Shown: piece by piece, positions 47,290 to 58,500 of the stretch
Numbering within the stretch: the stretch's first letter is position 1
How the letters are laid out: each line of letters starts with the position of its first letter
Source: Nautilus pompilius
Lineage: Eukaryota > Mollusca > Cephalopoda > Nautilida > Nautilidae
DNA length: 64,000 nt
Assembly: GCA_018389105.1 (NCBI GenBank)
Contig: JACATO010000591.1
Location: forward strand, 1,908,501-1,972,500
Direction: 5' to 3'
Notes under the pieces: generated by a model
The model's database searches: none
What the model saw: the letters and a program-made list of their open reading frames with translations, nothing else
Told to the model about the DNA's origin: nothing
Made by a program: the position numbers and the translations under genes

Positions 47290-47470
47290 AACTAAAGCAG
47301 CTGGTGACCAGGACTAAGGGCCCAAGTTGGATTCCCATTTGGGACCAGCATCTTCTCAATCTGTGTTACCCTCAGACTACAAGGGTTTTCTTTGGGCACT
47401 TAAGGAGTCTCTTGTGGTGCAGGTAGGTAGCAACCATGGCAACACACTCCTTTGCTATCTCCAATGTATA
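47290..47470 (+). mobile_element. SINE-like repeat, second copy of the 16,105 type
   Basis: AGCTGGTGACCAGGACTAAG, then AGTTGGATTCCC (B-box-like), ATCTTCTCAATCTGTG, and the tail GTAGCAACCATGGCAACACA plus CTCC. Same order as at 16,105. Confidence 0.5.
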
Positions 47471-50400
47471 GAGACTGACGTATGGCACAATAGCAAGTGC
47501 TGAAGTACAGCAACAGAAGAATATCCATCCAGCAAGCCACTTACGATGGAGATCACTTTTTATTTATGAATTTCTTATTCAAAATAAGACCTGAAAACTT
47601 TCCCACGCTTTCAGTACTTGTGTTTTACGGATTTAATTAATTAAGCTTAATGTCGTGATGTCTGTGGCTTTATGGTAAACAGTGCAGATGTGCATAAAGA
47701 ACAGATGGATACCCGGCGTTGTTGTTTGATGAGGATTTTTGCTGTAAAACCAAAAACTGTTAATAAATATCTATGTAACCAAATCTGTTTTTGTAGTAAT
47801 TATGTACTCAGATTTAAAGTTTTGATATGGGTACTTCAGCAGACTGTGTGTAAGGTGATGTGCAAGATTTCCTACATTTCTTGCCCAGATCAGCTTTGTT
47901 CTAGAATTTGAATTGGCTTAACAGCAGTTTTGGACTAATGGAACCTCCATGGTCGTCTGGTGAGGCCATTCACATACATTTGTCGAAGAGAGACATCATG
48001 ACCTGGGATGGGTTTGTCATTGCTGGAAGCCATTATTGAGAATGGCCCTGGAGATGATGTGAACATCACCATAACAAGTTACAGTTTAGAAAAATGTTAG
48101 TAACATTTTGTTTCATTAAACTGGTGTAACTTGGTGGTGGTCTTGTATATTAAACTGTCATGAAACAATAAATAATACTCTTAGAAGTTTGTGCTGAGTG
48201 TATCATAGAGGGGAGACTTTTTGTAAGGACTTCTTATCTTGTCCTGTGTTCATGACCAACGTCTTGTCAAGGATGCGGGGCCATTGGGAGGGGAGGTGGT
48301 ACTTTGTAGTGTTATATTTAATTTGTTTGCTTTGCATGCACTACCTGCCCCTGAAGATGGCAGGGAGCCAGTCCCTGCTCAGTCCGTCTCAACTCTTCTT
48401 ACCTGGGTTGTTAAGAAAAATATATTTTCGGCATTTTGATAACTTTGCAACATCCTACTGCACACAGCAACCAAGTAGATTAATGGAAATAGATCTGGTG
48501 CCATGGGCTGTCTTTGATCATAGACAGTATAAAATGAATTATCTATATCAGAGATGATTTCATTGCCATCTTTAGTTGTTAATAGCAGGAGTTTAACTGT
48601 GTGGACCCTAAATAAGACTTAATGGCCTTCGTTTATAAGCTATACTAGACTGAATTGCTGGTTGCCTTGTCACGTTCTCTACTTGGAGATATTTCCTCTA
48701 AATTTTTTAATTTTCAGTTTCTTGGTTGTCTCCCTTGCAGGAGTAGACCTGATCATATTACGAACCTTCATCGTGTTCTTGTGTATGTGAATATTTAAAA
48801 GGGTGATGCAGCTTCTCATGAACTGTTTTTTTTTAAAACGAAATTTAAATAAATTAGTAGTAAATCTTTACCTAACACTGTAGAAGATTGGTTGCAAACA
48901 ATTATATGAACAGCTCATTAAAGCTGAAACAACTTTTTGATAAGAACAGAACCAAATCTTAGAAATACTTCAGAAGGAATATGGGCACAGTGAGAGAGAG
49001 AGAGAGACGTCATTGGAACGAGTATTTATAATTTAAGCCTAAGAGGGAAGTGGGGATTAACTATTTAATGTTTTTGTGTGACAATGACAATAATTGGACA
49101 ATTTTAGAAGGAACGGGTGATTGTGTTTCGGGTTAAGGTTGAAAATTGTTTTGTATTCTACATCTAATCTTATTTGTACTTAGCATAGTATTTTGGTTTC
49201 TGTGTGTAGAGTATCAGCTACATATCAGTCAGATAAGCCAAAGGTTAAAAAAATACTAGTAACTAAGTGGGATGAGCAGATAGGTGCTAGCAGGTGCAGA
49301 AAAATATTGTATCATTGCATTTTGTGGTGATTATCCATAGCCTCTCCTCTTTTTGGGGTCAACCAGAGAGTAATGAAATGTTGACTCTATCGACTTAAAC
49401 ATCCAAAAACTGGGCAATGGTTATCCATTTCAGTGGGAGGCAGCTGCTCCTCACAATCTCAGCTGAGGTGTTGGCTTTTCAACCCTATTTTATTCACAAT
49501 AATCAAGGATTTCAGACAGCTTACTCATGTGCACTTAACATTTTCACTTAAATATCACAGGAAACTAACGCTTTTTTTGGTACACACGAAATATAGCTAA
49601 AGGCAGAGTATTTCATACGAGGTGCCCTCTGGTTGAGGGTTAGTCTGACTTCATTGACGGAACAGAGCTGCCATCTCACAGAATGACCGAAGCATAGACG
49701 TACAAGATTAAAGCAGAGTAAGACAAAATCATCAAAGCGTAAAATCGAAATCTAAATTTCTATTATTTATTTTTTTTTTTAACTTTCACTATTATTCATG
49801 TATAGCAAGGTTCGATAGCGAGGCCAGATTACCCAGCAAGCTCTGGTTAAATGTAAATTTGGGCATTTAAAATAAACGGTATTCAATTTGGGGCTGTGTG
49901 ACGGCTAAGGTGTCTAAACTAGTTGGGCTTTAATCGTATCGTTGCAAAGTTGGATGCTTTTTTTAAAAATTAAGTTTGTTACTGATGTCATCAGATGATT
50001 TGATCAGCAGGATTAGGTGACTGGGTACTTTCAGTCTTCTGAAATCCTCATATTCTACTACAATACTTAACTAAACATGTCCAAGTTACCCAGAAAACCC
50101 CTCAAGAATGGGGAATGGTATGAAAGAATGAAAAAAAAACAAAAAACATCCCACTGGGGTCAGCACCAGATGATAAGTGACCATGCCACACTCTTACCAA
50201 CCAAAACATTTAAAGCACGAAACCCACTTTTCAGCATGGAGGGCTCTCCAGTTTCTAAAAGTTGGTATAGTCTTTGTAGCTCTCAAAGAAAATAACCTTA
50301 TTTCAGTCCAGGGGTGCATATAAAACTGGCCCTGTATTACATATGAGCAACCAGTTTGCCATAAAGCTACCAGAGTTCACAGGAAACTGCAAGGCTGATA

Positions 50401-50686
50401 CAGTAAAGAAGAGAAGCCACAGCAATGGCTAGACACCAAGAACAAGCTAAGCCCAGCAGAAACTTCCCCATGGACATCACTTTAGTGAGCGAGTCTGTTA
50501 TGTACACACCAACCTCTCCAGAAAGAAGCCTCATAAAGGGGCTCATTTCAACTGTTTACACATGGACCTCATAGAAGGGCCACCAAAGCCTAGTGGATGT
50601 AGAACAGATAAGAAAATGTAATGAACACAAAGTTTAATACTTTATCCAGGAAACAGATAAATTGATTTTGTTGTTTTTATTCCAGA
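47471..50686. other. Intergenic, no convincing gene
   Basis: Contains a 119-codon plus-strand ORF (48198-48557) without coding features, a short (GA)n at about 48,990, and low-copy-looking sequence at 50,060-50,640 with no recognised content. Confidence 0.55.
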
Positions 50687-50692
50687 TTTATT
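50687..50692 (-). terminator. Poly(A) signal of the docking-protein gene
   Basis: AATAAA on the minus strand, about 245 nt past the stop. It suggests a short 3' UTR. Confidence 0.45.
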
Positions 50693-50934
50693 TTTACTAT
50701 ATTTAACCAGTTAATGTAGTTTTACAAGCACACATGAATTAAATCAGTTAAAAGTCTTGTGGTCTGCCAGAAATTCTTATATATATGTGTGTGTGTGTTA
50801 TGATCTGATCTGTAGCTATGGAAATATTCTGGAAAAAATATACACGCGGGACATCTCACGGCAACTGTTGTGATATTTTTGTAATTAATATACTGTTAAT
50901 CACTTTTTAAAAATAAATCATAAAAGGGTCTTTT

Positions 50935-52582
50935 TCAGTCATTACCTGTTAACAATGAACAGACTGTGTCCACATCTATTAAAGATGGTAGAACACGTGC
51001 ATCACTCAATTTATGCTTACGCCCCGACATGTCCGCATATGCACCATCATGTCTTATTCCAGGTTGGTCAGCCAAAATTGCTGTAGTAGAACAGCATTCA
51101 CTCAGGTTCTTTCTTGCTGAAGATGTATTTTTGTTTAAGTTGCATCCATTACAAAATTTACCTTTATTTCTGGTGCAGTCCATCATCTGTGCATTATTTG
51201 ATAGGTCAGTTCCAGATGTTGATCTTTCCAGACTCAAGGTAAAGAAAACATCATCACTTAGTGGTGAGAGTTGGTCAGAGTTTCCATCACTTATCAAGTC
51301 AAAGGGATCCCTTTTCAGAAACTCTTGAACTGTTTGAGTATCCACTGGATGCTGACAGATACCTTCTTGGTTTAGCGAGTTAACCGACTGTGACCGTCTT
51401 TGGGTGCAAGAAGCCGTGTTTGAGTCTGAAAACGTGGCCGAAGATGATCTTTTGTCCCTGCTTTTTTCAAGATTCTCTTCGCAGTTACTCTGGTAACCTT
51501 GACTTTTTGAAAATCTGTGTAATTGGTAAATTACATTATTTACATCTTCAGCAGCCTGGCCAGTTGTCCTGAGCTGTGCGACTCTCGTCTTCTTCTGCAG
51601 CATAGGAGACGAAAAGTTTCCCAGAGACTTGATGCGAGCTGGCGAGTCCAGACCTGCTGCTTTATGGGAGAGCTGAAGCGTTTTTGGTCTTGCTGGCAAT
51701 GCCGGGGGAACTTCCTTCGGCCTGCCGCTGTAGCCAAAGCGCCAAAGCTCTTTCTTCTTCACCCTGTCAAGTTCTTCGTAGTCGTGATCTTTGCGAGAAA
51801 TGTTCTCAGCAGAACGACTCCGCGGCAGGATCACGGTTCCTTCTTTTTGAGCATCCCCTGGTGATGCGTCGATGTCCCAGTATATGTGCACCGTAGACTG
51901 CGATAACGCCTCTGGGGGCTGGTCGTTCTCCAGACAGACTTTGGCGCTCTCTTGTGTCGTGGTCCCCAACGCACTATTTTGTTGCGGGGAAGCTTTTCTC
52001 AGATCGTACGAAAAACACACAGCGCTGTCAAAAGAATTGCTCGACTCTCTATGAATGGCTTCGGTGTCGTCTTTCTCGCGCTGAGACAAGATACCGGAGT
52101 CCTGGGAACTCACAGACGTCATGTGCTCGCCTGGCAACGATGTTGTACTACTAATTCCGCAAGTCCCCGCGGTTGGGGAAGAAGGCATCTTGCTCGGAAT
52201 TGCAGAACTTTGTTTGTTTGCGGGAATATCGGGAATGCGCCGATCTTCGGGATGCGAGACGGCGCCTGTTTCTTGGAGTTTTGATGAGGACGGGGAGAGA
52301 TTCTGATCGGGCGCCGTTTTGTCGGATACTGAAGTACTCGCAGAACCGGTGCGACACCGCGGCGATCCGGGCTCGTGGATGCTGCTGTCGAGGAGGTGTC
52401 TGTATTGTCTCACACTGCTGGTCACAGAGCCGGCGCGAACTCGGGCTGCTGGACTCAAATCGTCATCTGTTCTCTTCTTCCGCTGAGCCAGCGCCAGGTG
52501 AATGTTTCTTCGGATCGCAGAGAGCACCTGCTCGGCTCTTGGCGTCACAAACATCAGCCTGGCCTCACCTGTTGGGGCCGCC
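50935..52582 (-). CDS. Docking-protein exon 4: PTB end and long tail
   Basis: Acceptor cctttcag|ggcgg. A single open frame of 548 codons to TGA (tail end CSLLTGND). The 5' half is much more CpG- and GC-rich than the 3' half. CAGGTAATG near the end looks like a donor, so an alternative 3' exon cannot be excluded. Confidence 0.9.
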
Positions 52583-55500
52583 CTGAAAGGACAATAATTA
52601 AAAGAAATGTCGCCACGCAGTCATCGAAATTCTGTTGTAGAAATGAACTCTCTAAGGCCCAAATTTGTAATTTCTCCTTCAGAAAACCTGTGATGGTCTT
52701 CACACTGCTTATTTAATAATTAAAGCAGGGTGATTTTTGTGTGAAACTAGCAAAGGCCAGGGAAGCAATTTATATTTGGCTGCCACCAACACAACACAAA
52801 ACAGGGGCCAGAACCTTTTCTAGGCATTTTGCAACTCAAGTGAATTACATCTTAACGATTAGATTGCCTACAATACCACTAATCTCCAGCCTATCCTAAT
52901 ACTGGAATTTTTCCACATCATTTCTTCCATTTAAAGAGTTTTGGATGTTTATTCTGTAAACCTTCATATATTTTTTTGCACATTAAAGAATAATTTGTGC
53001 AGAGAATTCAGGAACTCGTCACCATTAAAAGGTGTAGCTCCATTTTTACCGTATATGTATTCCGAATATCTCAGCGCCCTTAACGGCCGGCCCCAGTTCC
53101 GCCTATCCCGGTTACTTCAAGAGCAGTAAATGCTTCTCGGACTCCCTTCACGAAAAACCACCCTGGCACTACTGTTTTCGAGAATTCCTGTTACGCTTCG
53201 TCATTCGGATTACAGGCTCTATCCATCCGAACCTGCTCCCCATAAAGATCCTTCCCACAATGCAAAGCTACCGAGGCATCAAATGTAAGGTGTGGACCGA
53301 AGTTACTTACGGTCCTGACTCAAGTATTAAGATGTCGTTTTCCTTGGCTTCCGGAGTCACCGGCCGAACGAAGAACCTCTTGAGGGAACTGAGCGGCCAC
53401 TGGCAGCCATCTTCCGCCAGGTTCCGGATGTGTATGCAGCTGGGAGAGACGGTCATGTGATAGCTGCCGACCAGGGAGAGACGTTTCGAGTCGTCGTTTT
53501 CACGTATCCAAACTTCGTGGGAATCTTCAAATGGAAGCAATCAGAGTTAAAGACAGGCCGTGCACGTGTAGGGTTCAAGACAAGGACCTCTAGTTTATGG
53601 AATATTCTTACGGGGTTCGTCGGAGTGCCAACTATCCCTACAGCCCCCCCCCCAGCACTGATCTGTCCTTATCAACAAATACATTATAAGACGACTCGGG
53701 GAGACTTGTCTCCTGTTTTAAAACAACGAGAAAGTATATGCAAACAGCCTTTAAGAGACGGAGTTTAATGAAGCGATTATCTCCCTTTAGTCCAATTTAG
53801 CGCGCTTGTATCCGGACAGGAACGAGGCTGTGTAGTTATCTAGGCGCCAGGGTGAGAACGAAGAGCTGGACCTTGGCACGGACGGGCCGGGCTCCCTTCT
53901 CCGGCTGACACGGCGATGATTACAAACACTCGAGGCGGGCCAACGTGCCTGCCGATAGCGCTCGCTATCGCGGGTATCGACTGACGGCAGCCGATCTCTG
54001 TTTACAGCAGCAACAACAACAACAAGGAGACGACGATGGACGCGATGGCCGATAGCATCTCTCCGCCAGGGGGCGACCGTGAGGAGGAGATCAGTACATC
54101 GCCCGAGCCGAGCGATATGGCCGAGAACAGAACTAATGGGTATTGCGCGAGATGTAAACAAAGCATTGTTTTCGTACTGCGAGAGCCGGGCAGGGCGCGC
54201 TGACAGGTGCGCGCGCACCTTGCGATGTTACTCGACTGAAGATCGATGTCTTAATACACTGAACCCAGGGGGTGAAATATTCTTTTAAAAAAGCTGAAAC
54301 ATCCCATTTGATGTACGAAGTAGATGCGTTCTTGTAGTTTATAGCCTCGGTGCCATCAGGATGCATTCCCAGCCTCCCTGACTTAACATTCAAAGTGTAA
54401 ACAATAATTTCAATATAAACTGATTTATTTTTTAATTGTGCAGAATTTAAACTAGAAACGGGCATAGATAAGAGAAACAGTGCTCTGTGTAATATGTTTA
54501 CTGCTACCGGTGTAGTTATAGGTGTAGCCATCATGTTTCATTGTCTAAAAAACATCTTAGGTATGTAACTAAGGAGTAAGAGAGGATGGAAATTATTTGT
54601 GTGGAGAGCTGACACGATCCATCTATGATGACAACATAGGTTGCAGCCTGCCTTCCTTCATTGATAGAGAAGAGCGTCAATCTATAAAGAAGTCATCAAG
54701 TGTGGACTGTTTTGTTTCCTCCTGCTTCTCACTAAGAATGACATTTTAGCAGTTGGTCATCTAACAGCCTCCTTGATGGCACTGCGTTGTTTCAAATTTG
54801 GATCATGTACTGAAAGCATTTACAGTGCGCTAGAAATTTAATTTAAAGCTTCGGAAGAACTTTGGTTGTAAGGTTTCTCAACAATCTCTTAAACAGCGTC
54901 ATCATCTTTTTCTGCAACTCGATGTTCGTCATGTTCGATGCGTTGACTTCACTAAATCCAGCATCGTTAGCCAGCTCAACAATTTTGTTGTTGACTGCCT
55001 AGACATTATCTTCGAAGCCTGCAAAGTCTTGGACTGCTTCAGGCCATACCTTTCTCCACACACCATTTAAACACTTGGTGTAAACTTCATCCCAGGCTGG
55101 GCCAATATTTTCAATGATCTTCATGATGTTGAAGATCTTCAAATAGTCTGTAATGGTCTGTTTATGCTTTCCATCAGTCAGTTGAGACATTGTTTTTCTG
55201 TGATAATATGCCTTGAAGACAGCAATGACTCACTGGTCCATTGGTTGAAGGAGTGATGTTGTGCTAGTTGGTAATAAACAACTTCTATTTTGAGAAAAGA
55301 CTGCTGATTATCGATGTTTTGTGGGTAACCTGGGGCATTATACAGCAATAACAATGCCCCTTTTTTCTAATCCTTCTTTCTCTCAATATGCCAACACACT
55401 AGAATAAAAACTAGGCATAAACCTCTGTTGAAACGCCTTTCAGTTGGATCTCCAGATGACAAGAAGATTCTCTTTTGAATATCCCTTCAACGTTCGTGGG

Positions 55501-58500
55501 TTTTCCGAATGGTGGACCAGAAGTAGTGTTAATCTGTCATTGACGGCTTTAAATCCAGATGCTATCCTTTCATCTTTGGATATAAAAGTGCAATAAGGCA
55601 TACATTTTCAATAAAGGCCAGTCTCATCAAAGTTAAAAACTAATTCTGGGGGGTGCGTTTACCTTCTTTAACTATGTCCTTCAACCTTTGAGGAAATTCA
55701 GCTGCTGCCTGTTCATCTGCACTAGCTCCTTCACCAGTTATACAAATGCAATGAAAGTTGCTTTGTCGCTTAAATTCATCCAATCCCTATAAGCTGCGAA
55801 TGCCTCAGACTCTGTGCCTTCATCTTCATCCTTCAAAATTTCTAGATCGCCTTTTCCATTATCAAAGCGGAACTTAAATGCAAAGTTTGCTGGTTCTTAT
55901 CTTCGACACACATTGTTAGCATTCTCTCCATCTTCTTCATATGTAAATTTCCTCTATGAGTTAACTTCGAAGCAGTTAAAGTAGTGGCAGACCGATCAAC
56001 ATTTTTGATTTTATCAGCATTATTCAGGATTGTTTTAATTTGAGAGCCAGATAAACCAAAATGCTTACCAACATCCACCTAACGCTCACCAGCTTTGATT
56101 CAACAAATGACTTCCAGCTTCTGCTCTAAGGTACCATCTTGCCTTGATCTTCTAGCTGCTCTAACACCATCACTTGATTTCCTTTGCACAGACGTATTTC
56201 GTATAAATTCACCCAATGTTTGTTTCATAATAAAAGTCAATTTTTGAAAGATGAACATTTGATAATAACGCAAAATAACAGCAACACTGCAATTCACACT
56301 AACGAAAATGGCAGGAGGAAGGCAACTAAAAACAGTTTGAGAGCAACAAGCTGTAGTGAGCAAGTTAGTAAGCGTGCAATTATGACAGAAGGGTCACTTG
56401 ATAATTAGGCTTCATCCCATAAAGCTAGAGCAGGATGACTTATTGGAAATATTAAAATTCTGTCATGTCTTATTTGAAACTACGATTCTCAGTGACAGTT
56501 ACTTGATTTTTATAAAATACAATTTCGGTGTATTTATTTATTATTTTACTTTATGTCTATCTCTCTGTGTATAATAATGGTAAAAAATTAAGTTTGTTAT
56601 ACTGAAACTTCGCATATCGAGATATTACTATACATTTTAAAAAATGAGAACTATTTCTGGTAATGCAATAATTTTGGCCCCTACTGTACTTTCACGAGGA
56701 GCGAACGTATGAAAAATAAATTAAATAAGGAAAACCCAGGCCAGGTAAATAATTCATCAAAAACTGAACCATGTACAGTCGCAATAGAAATATGAATACA
56801 TGTTCTCGGGTAAAATGATGGATTTATATGAGAACTTAAATTATAATTCATCAAATCTGTTTTTGAACTCAAGAGTTTGAAGAATCGCAGCCTTAATTCC
56901 GAGAACCCGCTCGTGTCGCTACATCATTAGCAGGTGTAACAGAACTATTCCTTTACTTTCAATATAGTTAATTTTAGTAAAACAGTCGCCGTATATGAAA
57001 GCTCAACTCCAAAAGTGTTTCATTATTTTGGGCAATATGTATCATACAGCCATGAAACACCAGAAAAATTACTGGAATTTTTTAAAAAACCTACCTGCAT
57101 CGTCGCCGGTGGGTGGGCAGAAGATCTCTCGTAGGAGACTCACCCACAGGTGGGTTTCTGTCTCGTTAGCTGCCGAGAAGTAGAAAAGCGGTTCCACGCC
57201 CCTCACCTCAAAGACGGTCGAGTGCGTCCTGGAGGTGGCCGGCACTATGTCGGCGACGTTCTCCAGCAGAATGGTAGACAACTTCGTGTTGGGGATCTTG
57301 GCCTGGTATCTGTCGGCGTACAGGTCCAGCTTGGCCAGCAGCTTCCCCGCCGAGAGGTCGCTGACCTTGTGCAGCACCACGTACCGCCGGCACCAGGGCT
57401 GAGGAGGAGAAGAAACGGTGGCCTCTCGTTAGCGGGTTTCGGGTGGATATACGTACACTAAGACCGGCTCAGAGCCTCACTCACCCTCACGTCATACCTA
57501 CCTGGATATACGTACACTAAGACCGGCTCAGAGCCTCACTCACCCTCACGTCCAACCTACCTGGATATACGTACACTAAGACCGGCTCAGAGCCTCACTC
57601 ACCCTCACGTCCAACCTACCTGGATATACGTACACTAAGACCGGCTCAGAGCCTCACTCACCCTCACGTCCTACCTACCTGCATATACGTACACTAAGAC
57701 CGGCTCAGAGCCTCACTCACCCTCACGTCCTACCTACCTGGATATACGTACACTAAGACCGGCTCAGAGCCTCACTCACCCTCACGTCCTACCTACCTGG
57801 ATATACGTACACTAAGACCGGCTCAGAGCCTCACTCACCCTCACGTCCTACCTACCTGGATATACGTACACTAAGACCGGCTCAGAGCCTCACTCACCCT
57901 CACGTCCTACCTACCTGCATATACGTACACTAAGACCGGCTCAGAGCCTCACTCACCCTCACGTCCTACCTACCTGCATATACGTACACTAAGACCGGCT
58001 CAGAGCCTCACTCACCCTCACGTCATACCTACCTGGATATACGTACACTAAGACCGGCTCAGAGCCTCACTCACCCTCACGTCCTACCTACCTGGATATA
58101 CGTACACTAAGACCGGCTCAGAGCCTCACTCACCCTCACGTCCTACCTACCTGGATATACGTACACTAAGACCGGCTCAGAGCCTCACTCACCCTCACGT
58201 CCTACCTACCTGGATATACGTACACTAAGACCGGCTCAGAGCCTCACTCACCCTCACGTCCTACCTACCTGGATATACGTACACTAAGACCGGCTCAGAG
58301 CCTCACTCACCCTCACGTCCTACCTACCTGGATATACGTACACTAAGACCGGCTCAGAGCCTCACTCACCCTCACGTCCTACCTACCTGGATATACGTAC
58401 ACTAAGACCGGCTCAGAGCCTCACTCACCCTCACGTCATACCTACCTGGATATACGTACACTAAGACCGGCTCAGAGCCTCACTCACCCTCACGTCCTAC

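Noticed and set aside
48198-48557. 119-codon plus-strand ORF
   Set aside because: No motif, no splice or promoter support, and the composition of the surrounding non-coding DNA.
51390-52586. Several plus-strand ORFs of 60-137 codons
   Set aside because: They are antisense to the docking-protein exon 4, whose frame has clear domain content.
53787-54218. 143-codon minus-strand ORF in the intron 2 CpG island
   Set aside because: GC-rich DNA has few stops. The residues are Arg/Ser/Val-rich without a domain.
54133-54534. 133-codon minus-strand ORF opposite the membrane-exon candidate
   Set aside because: No recognisable domain and it crosses from CpG-rich to AT-rich DNA. Kept only as a caution against the plus-strand candidate.
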